DNA from: RUG14515 sp045117995
GTDB taxonomy: Bacteria; Bacillota_I; Bacilli_A; RFN20; CAG-826
Assembly: GCA_045117995.1 (NCBI GenBank)
Contig: JBGUOH010000009.1
Location: forward strand, 369,703-433,702
Reading direction: 5' to 3'
DNA: 64,000 bases
Made by a program: the position numbers and the translations under genes. Position 1 is the stretch's first letter. Each line of letters starts with the position of its first letter. Shown here piece after piece: positions 18,190-27,038 of the stretch. The notes beneath the pieces are model-generated. The model had not been told where the DNA came from and searched no databases. It was given only the letters and a program-made list of their open reading frames with translations.

Positions 18190-19473
18190 ATGTTAGACAT
18201 TAATCGTATTCGTGAAAATCCAGAAGGCGTAAAAGAAGCTCTTAAGAAGAAATTATGGGACGCTGATTTTACAGAATTATTAGCCTGGGATAAAAGAAAA
18301 AAAGAATTAATCCAATTCGTTGAAGGCAATAAAGCTGAAATGAACAAATTATCCGCTTCTGTTCCACAAGCGAAAAAGAACGGTGAAGACGTTTCTAAAA
18401 TCTTCGCTAAAGTTAAAGAAATCGCTGCTAAGAATGCGGAATCAGATAAGGAATTAAAAGAATTAGAAGATAAAATCTTCAACTTCTTAGCCGAACTTCC
18501 AAACATTCCTGATGATGACTTATTAGGCGGTGGTAAAGAAAACAACAAACCAATTAGATCTTTCGGTAAGAAACCAGAATTTGATTTCCCACTTAAAGAC
18601 CATGTTGAACTCGCTACTTCCTTAGGCCTCGTTGATTATGATAGAGGTGCGAAAATCGCTGGACGTGGTGCCTGGATTTATACAAACTTAGGTGCTCAAC
18701 TTGAATGGGCCTTATTAAATTACTTCATCACCACCCATTTAAAAGACGGATATACATTTATCCTTCCTCCTCACCTTTTAAATGAAGCGTCCGGTTTCGG
18801 TGCTGGTCAATTCCCAAAATTTAGAGAAGATGTTTTCTGGCTTGAAGGTTTAGAACCACAAAGATTCTTACTTCCAACCGCTGAAACAGCATTAGTGAAT
18901 TTATACCGTGATGAAATCATGAAAGAAGAAGACTTACCAAAGAAATTCTTTGCTTATACACCATGCTATAGAAGAGAAGCTGGTTCCTATAGAACTGAAG
19001 AAAGAGGTATGATTCGTGGTTACCAATTCGACAAAGTCGAAATGGTCCAATATACCAAACCAGAAGATAGCGATGCCGCTTTCGAAGAATTAGTGGCTAA
19101 AGCAGAAGGTTTAGTGAAAGGCTTAGGCTTACATTACCAAGTCAGTAAACTTGCCGCTGGTGACATCTCCCACTCCATGGCGAGAACATATGACATTGAA
19201 GTCTACTTACCAAGTATGGGTATCTATAAAGAAGTCTCTTCTGCTAGTAACGCTAGAGACTATCAAGCAAGAAGAACAATGTGCCGTTATAGAGATAGTG
19301 CTACAGGAAAGACCAGATACGTGCATACATTAAACGCTTCTGGCTTAGCAACTTCCCGTATCTTCCCAGCCATTCTTGAACAATTCCAACAAGCTGATGG
19401 ATCTGTCGTTATTCCAGAAGTCTTAAGACCATGGATGGGTGGACTCGAAGTCTTAAAACCAATTAAGAAATAA
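18190..19473 (+). CDS. serS: Seryl-tRNA synthetase
   Basis: SerS charges tRNA-Ser and tRNA-Sec-type acceptors with serine. 427 residues. The N-terminal coiled-coil arm (about residues 30-100, KAEMNKLSASVPQAKKNGED...) leads into the class II core. Motif 2 is YRREAGSYRTEERGMIRGYQF near residue 260, and motif 3 is GLATSRIFPAILEQFQ near residue 388. TAETALVNLYRDE is the serine-specific region. The ribosome site is AGAGGAG. No T-box leader fits in the 17-base gap after the glycosyltransferase, so serine-tRNA sensing is not evident. It ends in a strong terminator. Confidence 0.97.
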   Translation: MLDINRIRENPEGVKEALKKKLWDADFTELLAWDKRKKELIQFVEGNKAEMNKLSASVPQAKKNGEDVSKIFAKVKEIAAKNAESDKELKELEDKIFNFLAELPNIPDDDLLGGGKENNKPIRSFGKKPEFDFPLKDHVELATSLGLVDYDRGAKIAGRGAWIYTNLGAQLEWALLNYFITTHLKDGYTFILPPHLLNEASGFGAGQFPKFREDVFWLEGLEPQRFLLPTAETALVNLYRDEIMKEEDLPKKFFAYTPCYRREAGSYRTEERGMIRGYQFDKVEMVQYTKPEDSDAAFEELVAKAEGLVKGLGLHYQVSKLAAGDISHSMARTYDIEVYLPSMGIYKEVSSASNARDYQARRTMCRYRDSATGKTRYVHTLNASGLATSRIFPAILEQFQQADGSVVIPEVLRPWMGGLEVLKPIKK

Positions 19474-19492
19474 TTAAACATTATTAAAAATT

Positions 19493-19516
19493 GAGGCGCT
19501 TGTCGCCTCTTTTTTA
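19493..19516 (+). terminator. Terminator after serS
   Basis: A 6-bp GC-rich stem GAGGCG/CGCCTC with a 5-base loop, followed by seven T. It ends the yaaA/recF-gyrBA-GT-serS unit. Confidence 0.88.
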
Positions 19517-19545
19517 TTGATAGTTATTTGAGTTTGAATTAATAT
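19517..19545 (+). promoter_or_regulatory. Promoter of the 19566 lipoprotein gene
   Basis: -35 TTGATA (19517-19522), 17-base spacer, -10 TAATAT (19540-19545). The predicted start near 19552 leaves a leader of about 14 bases. The -35 abuts the T-run of the serS terminator. Confidence 0.7.
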
Positions 19546-19565
19546 CTTGATAACGAGAATTTATT

Positions 19566-20075
19566 ATGAAACTATCGAAACTATTGTTAATCTTACCTTG
19601 CTATTTATTAACTTCATGTGGAAAGTTTTCTACTACCTACGATGATGATTTTTTCATCGAAGAACAAATTAAGAAAATTACTCACATCATGAAAGAGAAT
19701 GACGCTGATGAGTTATTTAGTTATTTTGCTAAATCAGTACAAGATGAAACACCAACCCTACGTGATGACATAGTTAAATTATGTGAGTTCTATACTGGTG
19801 GTGATTTTGTTGAATGGTATTCAGGTGGTAATAGTGTTGGCACTAATGAATCACGAGATAATAGAAAGGTTGTTAAATCATTAACATCTAGATCTAAATT
19901 CAAAGCGGAATCAAATAACTATTTCATTCAAATGTCTTGGAGAACTAAAGATAGTTATAACAGTGATAATGTGGGAATCCGCTTCTTCTATATAGTGGAA
20001 TTTGCTGATGGTGAAGAGCCCGTTACGACATTTGAACATAACGGTGAAGTAATACTTATAAATGGACACAATTAA
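19566..20075 (+). CDS. Small lipoprotein, DUF5104-like
   Basis: 169 residues with a lipoprotein signal: basic start MKLSKL, hydrophobic core, lipobox LLTSC at about residue 18. The mature part has an early segment EEQIKKITHIMKENDADELFSYFAKSV, resembling the helical start of SnoaL/DUF5104-like lipoproteins of Clostridia and Bacilli. Beta-rich sequence follows. No catalytic motif is visible, so I give no function. It is monocistronic, between its own promoter and a terminator that overlaps its stop codon. Confidence 0.72.
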   Translation: MKLSKLLLILPCYLLTSCGKFSTTYDDDFFIEEQIKKITHIMKENDADELFSYFAKSVQDETPTLRDDIVKLCEFYTGGDFVEWYSGGNSVGTNESRDNRKVVKSLTSRSKFKAESNNYFIQMSWRTKDSYNSDNVGIRFFYIVEFADGEEPVTTFEHNGEVILINGHN

Positions 20076-20089
20076 ATGTGTCCTTTTTT
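20064..20089 (+). terminator. Terminator overlapping the end of the 19566 gene
   Basis: A 7-bp stem GGACACA/TGTGTCC with a 6-base loop, followed by TTTTTT. The stem starts inside the last codons of the gene. Confidence 0.85.
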
Positions 20090-20103
20090 ATATCTTGCTT
20101 TAA

Positions 20104-20112
20104 TGCTATAAT
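20104..20112 (+). promoter_or_regulatory. Extended -10 promoter of the SRP RNA
   Basis: TGC-TATAAT is a perfect extended -10. No convincing -35 is present; the position falls in the T-run of the preceding terminator. The last base of the -10 is 6 bases before the inferred 5' end of the SRP RNA (20119), which calibrates start-site spacing in this genome. Confidence 0.8.
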
Positions 20113-20118
20113 CTTTTC

Positions 20119-20196
20119 GCCATCGCGATGAATATTTGCGAACCAGGTCAGGACAGGAATGTAGCAGCCTTAAGTATTATGTTCATGTGCGGTGGT
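20119..20196 (+). ncRNA. ffs: Small bacterial signal recognition particle RNA (4.5S type)
   Basis: The conserved SRP core CCAGGTCAGG...GCAGCC is present at about 20142-20169, with the AGGAATGTAGC apical part. The ends pair: GCCATCGC (20119-20126) with GCGGTGGT (20189-20196), allowing G-U pairs. Next to it GATGAA pairs with TTCAT. The RNA binds Ffh and acts in co-translational targeting. About 78 nt, a minimal form. In many Bacilli ffs lies near tadA and dnaX; here tadA starts 14 bases after it with no terminator between. Confidence 0.9.
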
Positions 20197-20209
20197 TTAT
20201 TTAATTAGC

Positions 20210-20662
20210 ATGAATAAAGATATCGAGTACATGAAAGAAGCTTTAAAAGAAGCTGAACTAGCAAAGCTAGAGGATGAGGTACCAATTGGTTGTGTCATTG
20301 TTAAAGATGATCAAATTATTGCAAGAGGACATAACCAAAGAGATAAATCTCATAATCCTTTAGGCCACGCTGAAACATTAGCAATTAAAAAGGCTAGTGA
20401 AATAGTGGGTGATTGGCAGTTAGTGGACTGTACTTTATATGTGACCATAGAACCATGCATTATGTGTTCTGGGGCAATTATTCAATCAAGAATCAAACGA
20501 GTGGTGTATGGCGCTCCTGATATTAAAGGTGGAGCGTTTGGCTCTTCCATAAATATCCTAGAAGCCAACAATATAAATCATCATCCAGAAGTAACTAAAG
20601 GCGTGCTTGAAGAAGAGTGTTCCTCAATCATCAAAAACTACTTCAAAAGCAAAAGAAAATAA
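20210..20662 (+). CDS. tadA: tRNA-specific adenosine deaminase TadA
   Basis: TadA converts A34 to inosine in tRNA-Arg(ACG). 150 residues from ATG 20210. The zinc site is visible as GHAETLAI (His ligand and the proton-shuttling Glu) near residue 54, and IEPCIMCSGAI with both Cys ligands near residue 84. An upstream in-frame GTG at 20192 lies inside the SRP RNA and is rejected. No separate ribosome site exists; GGTGG in the 3' strand of the SRP RNA is the only candidate, about 14 bases away. Co-transcription with the SRP RNA is therefore likely. Confidence 0.95.
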   Translation: MNKDIEYMKEALKEAELAKLEDEVPIGCVIVKDDQIIARGHNQRDKSHNPLGHAETLAIKKASEIVGDWQLVDCTLYVTIEPCIMCSGAIIQSRIKRVVYGAPDIKGGAFGSSINILEANNINHHPEVTKGVLEEECSSIIKNYFKSKRK

Positions 20663-20676
20663 ATACTTATAAAATA

Positions 20677-20703
20677 AACTTGGAATAAAAGCCAAGTTTT
20701 TTT
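20677..20703 (+). terminator. Terminator after tadA
   Basis: Stem AACTTGG/CCAAGTT with an 8-base loop and a T-run of seven. The next gene's promoter is embedded in it (see 20680-20708). Confidence 0.8.
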
Positions 20704-20708
20704 ATGAT
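20680..20708 (+). promoter_or_regulatory. Promoter of the P-type ATPase gene
   Basis: -35 TTGGAA (20680-20685), 17-base spacer, -10 TATGAT (20703-20708). It overlaps the tadA terminator. Transcription would start at about 20715-20717, essentially at ATG 20717, so the message is leaderless or nearly so. Confidence 0.6.
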
Positions 20709-20716
20709 GTATGTGT

Positions 20717-23179
20717 ATGAGCTTAGACATAGAACGTTATAATCCAGAAATAGATCAAGGTCTTTCTCTTGAACAGGTTGAAGAAAGAAAAAAGGCTCAC
20801 TTAGTTAATAAGAGTAAAAAGGCTTTTGGTAAAACATATACCCAAATTATTGTTAGTAACCTTTTTAGTTTCTTTAATATTGTCCTTTACCTCATTGCGG
20901 GTATTTTAATTTATGTCGCAGTGAGATTTAACGAAACCAAGATCTTATGGGGTATGTTCTTCCTTATCATCTTAGCGTGCAATACCGGTATCGGTTTATA
21001 TGAAGATATTTCCGCGAGAAAATTATTAAGTAAACTCAGATTAATTACCCAAGCAAAAGCGGTGGTGATTAGAGGTGGTAAGAAAGAAGAATTGGCCACT
21101 GATGAAGTGGTATTAGATGATATTCTCTATATCAAAAAAGATACCCAAATATGCGTAGATGGTATTGTTTTAAGTGGTGAAGTCAGTGTTAATGAATCAC
21201 TTATTACTGGTGAATCCGTGAACGTTTATAAGAAAGTTGGAGAAACCGTTTATTCAGGTACGTATGTCACTAGCGGTAACGCCTACATTAAAGCGGATAA
21301 AGTTGGTCCAGACTGTCTCGCTAATACATTACAATCAAAGGCTAATAAATTTAAAAGATCTCCGTCCGAAATCTTGCGTTCATTAAATAGCATGTTCTTA
21401 GTCATTGGCATCACCGTTATTACCATGGGTATTTTCATGCTTATTACATTTATCGCTCAAGGCAAATTTAGTAGCGACGAAATGATTGTTAAGAGCGTTA
21501 AATCCATTACTGGTAGTTTAGTCGCTATGATTCCTAGTGGCTTATACTTATTAACTAGTACCGCTTTAGCGGTAGGTGTTATCAACCTCGCTAAAAAGAA
21601 AGCCCAAATCCAAGATTTCTATTCTGTAGAAATGCTTGCTAGAGTGGACACTCTTTGTGTTGATAAAACAGGCACAATTACAGATGGTAACTTAATGGTT
21701 CATAAAACCATCATTTTTGATAAATCTATTTCAGAAGCATATGTCGCTCAAGCGATATCTAATTTGTTATGCGCTACTAATGATAAAAACGCTACCGCAA
21801 TGGCGCTTAAACAAGTCTATGATTTAGAACTTAGTGCAGGTATTAAAGTTGCCTTACCATTCAGTAGTGAAAATAAATACTCAGGTGCCACATTTAAAGG
21901 TGGTAAAACATTCATTATGGGCGCTCCTGAATTCTTACCTTTAAAAGATAAACAAGGCGTTCTTAGAAGATGTGAAGAATATACAAAAGAGGGACTACGT
22001 GTCTTGATTTTGGGTGAAGGTAAAGAAGAAATTGCTAATAACAAATTTAGTGGTCAATTAACTGCAATTGCGATGTTAGTGATTAAAGATCATGTTAGAG
22101 AAGATGCCTTAGCGACATTCAAATGGTTCGCGGAAAATGGTGTGGATATTAAAGTCATTTCTGGTGATAACGCTCAAACAGTTAGTTCTATTGCTTATGA
22201 AGCGGGTATCGCTAACGCAACAAGCTTTATTTCCTTAGAAGGTATGTCTATTGAAGAAGTCAAAGCAATTGCTGATAAATATACAGTCTTTGGTAGAGTT
22301 ACTCCTGAACAAAAAGAAGCATTAGTTATTGCCTTAAAAGAAGCAGGTAAAACCGTCGCTATGACCGGTGATGGTGTTAACGACATCTTAGCTCTTAAAC
22401 GTTCTGATTGTTCTATTGCTATGGCCAGTGGTGCTGAAGCAGCGAGAAACATTTCTCATATTGTTTTATTAGATTCCAACTTTGCTAGATTACCAGCGGT
22501 TGTTGATGAAGGTAGAAGAGTGGTTAACAATTTACAAAGAACTGCTTCCTTATTTGTTACTAAAACAATATTCGCATTTATTATTACTCTAGTGTTTACA
22601 CTAGCGTCTATTATTGAAAGAAATCCAGAAGTCCAATATCCATTTGTGACTAACCATTTGTATCTATGGGAAATCTTCACTAGTGGTTATGCAGCCTTCT
22701 TTATTGCTCTAGAAAGAAATAGCGAAAAGATTAAGGGTGGATTCTTAGCTAATATCTTTAAGAAAGCAATACCTGCTGCAGCGATATTAACAAGTGCGGT
22801 ATTATTCTCATTCTTATTCTATGTCTTACAACGCAATGGCATAGTTAACTGGGGTATTTATAACAGAAATACTGCGATCGCTATGGGTATCTTAGCATTT
22901 AGTATCTTAGGTTTAGCGGTTCTATACCGTGTATGTTGTCCGTTAACTAAATACCGTCGTATCGTCTTTGCGTGTGTTGTTGCCGTTAATGCAGTCTTTA
23001 TTTTAGTGACTTCAATTGTTAGCGTGATTAATCAAATTACCGAACCTGTGCTACAAATACCATATATTGAATTGAGTGGTCCTGCTATTTTAGTGATGTC
23101 ATTTATCATTGCCATCTTAGCGGGAATTTATATACTCTCATATCGCGTTTGGAATGCAATTAAAGGAAGGGATGAATAG
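20717..23179 (+). CDS. Cation-translocating P-type ATPase (Exp7/CaxP-like family)
   Basis: About 820 residues. This is an integral membrane pump that couples ATP hydrolysis to cation movement; the substrate is not certain. Actuator motif TGES is near residue 165, the phosphorylation site DKTGTIT near residue 320 and the hinge TGDGVNDILAL near residue 556. The fourth membrane helix reads MIPSGLYLLTS, where classical calcium pumps have PEGL. PSGL-type helices seem usual in the uncharacterised Firmicutes group related to streptococcal Exp7. Three more pairs of helices follow the P domain. I chose ATG 20717 from promoter spacing; ATG 20711 is also in frame, and neither has a clear ribosome site. 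psuG begins 1 base after its stop. Confidence 0.88.
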   Translation: MSLDIERYNPEIDQGLSLEQVEERKKAHLVNKSKKAFGKTYTQIIVSNLFSFFNIVLYLIAGILIYVAVRFNETKILWGMFFLIILACNTGIGLYEDISARKLLSKLRLITQAKAVVIRGGKKEELATDEVVLDDILYIKKDTQICVDGIVLSGEVSVNESLITGESVNVYKKVGETVYSGTYVTSGNAYIKADKVGPDCLANTLQSKANKFKRSPSEILRSLNSMFLVIGITVITMGIFMLITFIAQGKFSSDEMIVKSVKSITGSLVAMIPSGLYLLTSTALAVGVINLAKKKAQIQDFYSVEMLARVDTLCVDKTGTITDGNLMVHKTIIFDKSISEAYVAQAISNLLCATNDKNATAMALKQVYDLELSAGIKVALPFSSENKYSGATFKGGKTFIMGAPEFLPLKDKQGVLRRCEEYTKEGLRVLILGEGKEEIANNKFSGQLTAIAMLVIKDHVREDALATFKWFAENGVDIKVISGDNAQTVSSIAYEAGIANATSFISLEGMSIEEVKAIADKYTVFGRVTPEQKEALVIALKEAGKTVAMTGDGVNDILALKRSDCSIAMASGAEAARNISHIVLLDSNFARLPAVVDEGRRVVNNLQRTASLFVTKTIFAFIITLVFTLASIIERNPEVQYPFVTNHLYLWEIFTSGYAAFFIALERNSEKIKGGFLANIFKKAIPAAAILTSAVLFSFLFYVLQRNGIVNWGIYNRNTAIAMGILAFSILGLAVLYRVCCPLTKYRRIVFACVVAVNAVFILVTSIVSVINQITEPVLQIPYIELSGPAILVMSFIIAILAGIYILSYRVWNAIKGRDE

Positions 23180-23180
23180 T

Positions 23181-24083
23181 ATGAAAATCAATCCAGAAGT
23201 CCAACAAGCTTTATTAAACAACAAACCAGTCGTGGCGTTAGAAAGTACAATTATTAGCCATGGTATGCCTTATCCAAAGAATGTGGAAACCGCTTTAAGG
23301 GTGGAGCAAGTCTTAAGAGATCATGGTGTGGTACCTGCTACTATTGGTATTATCGATGGTGAACCAATCGTTGGTATGACTCCAGAAGAAATCGAACTCT
23401 TTGGTAAAACCAAAGGTATTGGCAAAGCTTCTAGAAGAGACTTACCAGTTATTTATGCAAAGAAATTATGGGCTGCTACTACAGTTGCGTCCACAATGAT
23501 TATTGCTGCTCAAGCTGGCATTGAAGTTTTTGTGACTGGTGGTATTGGTGGTGTTCATAGAGGTGCACAAGAAACCATGGACATCTCCGCTGACTTACAA
23601 GAATTAGCGAAGACCAATGTGACTGTCATCTGTGCGGGTGCTAAAGCAATCTTAGATTTACCACTCACATTAGAATACTTAGAAACTATGGGTGTCCCTG
23701 TCTTAGGTTTCCAAACAAAAGAATTACCTGCTTTCTATACCAGACACTCTAGTTTAAAAGTGGATTATGAAATTGAAAATTATCAAGAAGCCGCCAAGAT
23801 AATTTTAGAAAAGAGGAAAAATAATCTCTTAGGTGGTATTCTTATTACGAATCCTATTCCTGAAAAATACGCAATGGATGATAATATAATAAATAACGCT
23901 ATTGATAAAGCGTTAAGAATGGCGGATGAACAAGGTATCAAAGGTAAAGATACTACTCCATTCTTACTTAAAACAATTGTGGAACTCACTGGTGGAGATT
24001 CATTAGAATCAAATATCCAACTAGTTCTCAATAATGCCCTAGTGGGTGCAGAGATTGCTAAAGAGGTTTGTAAGCAAAAGTGA
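23181..24083 (+). CDS. psuG: Pseudouridine-5'-phosphate glycosidase PsuG
   Basis: PsuG splits pseudouridine-5'-phosphate to uracil and ribose-5-phosphate, salvaging pseudouridine from RNA turnover. 300 residues from ATG 23181, with GGAAGG about 12 bases upstream inside the ATPase end. Family motifs are clear: VALESTIISHGMPYP near residue 16, FVTGGIGGVHRGA near residue 115 and GILITNPIPEKYA near residue 216. The kinase PsuK that normally supplies its substrate is not nearby. It ends in TGA overlapping the next start as GTGA. Confidence 0.95.
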   Translation: MKINPEVQQALLNNKPVVALESTIISHGMPYPKNVETALRVEQVLRDHGVVPATIGIIDGEPIVGMTPEEIELFGKTKGIGKASRRDLPVIYAKKLWAATTVASTMIIAAQAGIEVFVTGGIGGVHRGAQETMDISADLQELAKTNVTVICAGAKAILDLPLTLEYLETMGVPVLGFQTKELPAFYTRHSSLKVDYEIENYQEAAKIILEKRKNNLLGGILITNPIPEKYAMDDNIINNAIDKALRMADEQGIKGKDTTPFLLKTIVELTGGDSLESNIQLVLNNALVGAEIAKEVCKQK

Positions 24084-24643
24084 AAACTGAACATCGATTC
24101 GCAGAAGCATTAAAATCCATGATGTCAGAACTTCCATTGGAAGAGATTTCAGTGGCGGCTTTAACACGCCGTTGTAAAGTGAATCGACAAACTTTTTACT
24201 ATCATTTCCATGATATTTATGACCTATTAGCATTAGTGTTCTTAAATGAAACAATTCCAGGTGTTGATGAGGCTATGAACTCTGAACAAATGGCGGAATC
24301 AATTTATAACTACTACGTTAAGAATCAAAACTTCATTGATGGCACTCTTAACTCTGCAGGTAAAGACTTGTTTGAAGAATTTATTTATAATACCTGCTAC
24401 CGTTGTTTTACAAAGTTCATTAATTTAATCTCAGATAGCAAAAGAATCAGCGCTCCTGAAAAGAAAAACATTGTTCGTTTTAGAGCGTTTGCTTATTCCA
24501 ATAGTATTGTTTACTATCTCTCAACACATAAGAGTAAATCCTTAAGTGGCTTATTAGCCTGTTTCTGTTTTGAAAACGATGAAAATATGCGCAAGGAAAT
24601 TATTGATTTACTCGACTATAGATGGAGGACAAACAAATCATGA
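24080..24643 (+). CDS. TetR/AcrR-family transcriptional regulator (DhaS-like)
   Basis: 187 residues. The N-terminal helix-turn-helix reads LEEISVAALTRRCKVNRQTFYYHF, the standard TetR recognition helix ending in TFYYHF. The ligand domain is divergent, with the FRAFAYSNSIVYYLS segment resembling regulators near dihydroxyacetone kinase (DhaS type). It starts with GTG at 24080, overlapping the psuG stop by 4 bases, and ends overlapping the next gene. Its targets are probably this operon, but no operator is identified. Confidence 0.85.
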   Translation: MKTEHRFAEALKSMMSELPLEEISVAALTRRCKVNRQTFYYHFHDIYDLLALVFLNETIPGVDEAMNSEQMAESIYNYYVKNQNFIDGTLNSAGKDLFEEFIYNTCYRCFTKFINLISDSKRISAPEKKNIVRFRAFAYSNSIVYYLSTHKSKSLSGLLACFCFENDENMRKEIIDLLDYRWRTNKS

Positions 24644-25812
24644 TCGACTTTGATTTCATTAGCCCCACAAAGATATATTTCGGAAATAACAAAGAAGAGC
24701 TTATTGGCCAAATCTGCTTAGATGGTGGTTATAAGCGTGTTTATATTGTTATCGGACAAGGTTCCGTTAAAAGAAACGGCTTATTGAAAAGAGTCACTGA
24801 CTCACTTGATAAATCCGGTATTAAATACCAAATCTTAGAAGGTGTTAGACCTAACCCAACAATTGATTTATGCCACCAAGGCATCAAAGAATGCCTAGCG
24901 TTCACCCCTAACTTAATCTTAGCTATCGGTGGTGGATCAGTTATTGATACCGCGAAGAATATTGCGGTTGGTTATTTCTACGCTGGTGATTCATTTGATT
25001 TCAACTTACACAAAGTTAGACCAAAGAAAGCCTTACCAATTGGTGTTATATTAACAATTGCCGCTTCTGGTAGTGAATTATCTAACTCATGTGTTATTCA
25101 AGATGATGAAAGACAAGTGAAGATGGGTTTCAACGAAGATATTGTTAGACCAGTATTCGCTATTGAAAATCCAAAACTCACTTATAGTGTTTCTAAAGTA
25201 CAAACAGCATACGGTGTTGTCGATACCATGATGCATACATTAGAAAGATATTTCCATGCCTCTAATGAAAATGAACCCGCTGATGGTTTTGCTGAAGCAT
25301 TATTAAAATCAGTAATTAATGCTGCTAGAGTCGTGGTGAAGAATCCAACTGATTATGATGCAAGAGCAGTCTTAATGCTTATGTCATCATTCTCACATAA
25401 TGGTTTAACAAGTATTGGTAAGAAAGCCTTACTATTTGTTCACCAATTAGAACACGCTGTCAGCGGTGTTTATCCAGAAGTTGCTCACGCTGCTGGTTTA
25501 GCGGTCCTATTCCCAGCTTGGGCTAAATACTATGTTAACTACGATACTGATAAATTTGATAAGTTAGCGAGAAACGTCTTTGATTTACATAAATCTAACA
25601 AATTAGATAACGCTAAAGCAGGTATTAAAGAAATTGAAAAGCTCTTTGCGTTACTCGAAATGCCTAAAAACTTTAAAGATTTAGGCATAAATAATCCAAA
25701 TATTGAACTTTTAACTAATATAGTTACTAATAAAGGTGCTAGAGTAATAGAGCACCCAAAGAAAAATATGGATAAAGAAGTGGTGGAAACCATTTTCAAA
25801 AGTTGTATTTAG
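24640..25812 (+). CDS. Iron-containing alcohol dehydrogenase (butanol-dehydrogenase type)
   Basis: 390 residues from ATG 24640, preceded by a GGAGG site inside the end of the TetR gene. Group III metal-dependent alcohol dehydrogenases reduce aldehydes to alcohols with NAD(P)H in fermentation. The nucleotide-binding GGGSVIDTAKNIAVG is near residue 92. Metal-ligand histidines appear in HQLEHAVSG and EVAHAAGLAVLFPAW (about residues 268-290). The substrate cannot be assigned. Co-location with a TetR regulator suggests induction by an aldehyde or alcohol; that is inference. Confidence 0.9.
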   Translation: MIDFDFISPTKIYFGNNKEELIGQICLDGGYKRVYIVIGQGSVKRNGLLKRVTDSLDKSGIKYQILEGVRPNPTIDLCHQGIKECLAFTPNLILAIGGGSVIDTAKNIAVGYFYAGDSFDFNLHKVRPKKALPIGVILTIAASGSELSNSCVIQDDERQVKMGFNEDIVRPVFAIENPKLTYSVSKVQTAYGVVDTMMHTLERYFHASNENEPADGFAEALLKSVINAARVVVKNPTDYDARAVLMLMSSFSHNGLTSIGKKALLFVHQLEHAVSGVYPEVAHAAGLAVLFPAWAKYYVNYDTDKFDKLARNVFDLHKSNKLDNAKAGIKEIEKLFALLEMPKNFKDLGINNPNIELLTNIVTNKGARVIEHPKKNMDKEVVETIFKSCI

Positions 25813-25826
25813 GAGGAATTATTCTC

Positions 25827-26978
25827 ATGAAAAAAGAAGATGTCATCGGTTTGATTATCTACTTAATTATTATTGCTTTAGCAATAGTGTTCGGTCTTAC
25901 CGTCTTACAAACACACAATCCTGACAGTGCATTCTCAGGCTTTGGCTATGTGGCATTCGTCGCTGTCTGTGTTATCGCTGGTGTGATTCTTAACTCCATA
26001 ATGTTTGAGTTAGCCCACGTCTTAGGCGCGAAAATCGGTAAATACCTCATCTTAAGCGTTAACGTTTTAGGCTTCTGCTTCTATAGAGATCATAACGATA
26101 AATTCAAATTTCGTTTTACCTCGTTTGATGGCTTAACTGGTGAAACCAAAATTGTTCCTAAGAAAGACTTTGAAGATAAGGCAAACCCAACACCATATCT
26201 ATTATTTGGTTCTTTATTCTTTGTTGTTGAAGCTGTGATTGTCATGATTTTATTCACATTATTTAAAGACGCGAATAAAGCTATTCTTACTGACGTTGCC
26301 TATGGCGCTTTAACAATTGGTGCTATTGGTTTAGTTATTCTCTTCTACAACATCGTTCCGTTAAGAATTGACTCTATGACTGATGGTTATCGTTTAACCA
26401 TGGTTTCCAACCCAAAGAATAGAGCCGCATTTAATGAACTCTTAAGAGTGGAATATGAAATGCAACAAGGCAACAAAGTTGAAGTTAAATTATTTGATGA
26501 AATTACAAACTTCACCGCTGACTTAAACTTAAACAAAGTTTATGCCTTATTAGATGAAAAGAAATACGAAGAAGCGGAAGAAATCTTAGATAAGATTATC
26601 GACGCTAAACAAGGTATTGATTATAAAGTCTATATCCGCGCAAGAGCGCAAAAGATTTATATCAATTTATTAAATAAGGATTTAGAATCCGCGAAAGCAT
26701 ACTACGATAAGGAAGTCCCTGTTAGTGAAAGAAGAGAAATCTCTAACGATATCTCTATGCAATCTATCCGTGCTTACTTATTAATGTCTGGTTTGTTAGA
26801 CAAATCTAGAAGTGAATGCATTATTGCTTTGAATAATGTTTATAAAGCTTTCAAGAGAACTCCTAAGAACAGACAAGGCACCGAATTAGCGTTATTCAAC
26901 GAAGCATTAGAAAAGGTTGTCGCTGCCCATCCGGATTGGGAATTAGATGGCTACAAGCTTCAAGTTGCTGAGAAATAG
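25827..26978 (+). CDS. Membrane protein resembling an inactive M50 (site-2 protease-like) family member
   Basis: 383 residues from ATG 25827 with a perfect AGGAGGAA site. Two N-terminal helices surround NSIMFELAHVLGAKIGKY. In M50-like membrane proteins of Bacillota the same place reads HELGHL, the zinc-binding HExxH. Here the first His is Phe (F60-E61-L62-A63-H64), so zinc peptidase activity is unlikely. After it comes VLGFCFYRDHNDKFKFRF, matching the strand that follows in active homologues. Two more helices and PLRIDSMTDGYRL follow. The last about 150 residues are helical with TPR-like spacing. Function unknown. It could be a pseudo-protease that binds a membrane partner. Confidence 0.65.
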   Translation: MKKEDVIGLIIYLIIIALAIVFGLTVLQTHNPDSAFSGFGYVAFVAVCVIAGVILNSIMFELAHVLGAKIGKYLILSVNVLGFCFYRDHNDKFKFRFTSFDGLTGETKIVPKKDFEDKANPTPYLLFGSLFFVVEAVIVMILFTLFKDANKAILTDVAYGALTIGAIGLVILFYNIVPLRIDSMTDGYRLTMVSNPKNRAAFNELLRVEYEMQQGNKVEVKLFDEITNFTADLNLNKVYALLDEKKYEEAEEILDKIIDAKQGIDYKVYIRARAQKIYINLLNKDLESAKAYYDKEVPVSERREISNDISMQSIRAYLLMSGLLDKSRSECIIALNNVYKAFKRTPKNRQGTELALFNEALEKVVAAHPDWELDGYKLQVAEK

Positions 26979-26998
26979 TTAAATATACCAAGCAAACA

Positions 26999-27024
26999 AA
27001 AAGCGTCTCATACGAGGCGCTTTT
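26999..27024. terminator. Bidirectional terminator between convergent genes
   Basis: An 11-bp stem AAAAGCGTCTC/GAGGCGCTTTT with one G-U pair and a 4-base loop. The A-run and T-run make it usable from both sides: the M50-like gene on the plus strand and the nuclease gene on the minus strand. Confidence 0.88.
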
Positions 27025-27038
27025 AATTTATTAAACTA

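Noticed and set aside
20192..20209. GTG start for tadA at 20192
   Set aside because: The GTG lies inside the 3' stem of the SRP RNA; ATG 20210 gives the normal TadA start.
21540..21570. PSGL instead of PEGL in the P-type ATPase as evidence of a broken pump
   Set aside because: PSGL appears to be usual in the Exp7-like family, and all catalytic motifs are intact.
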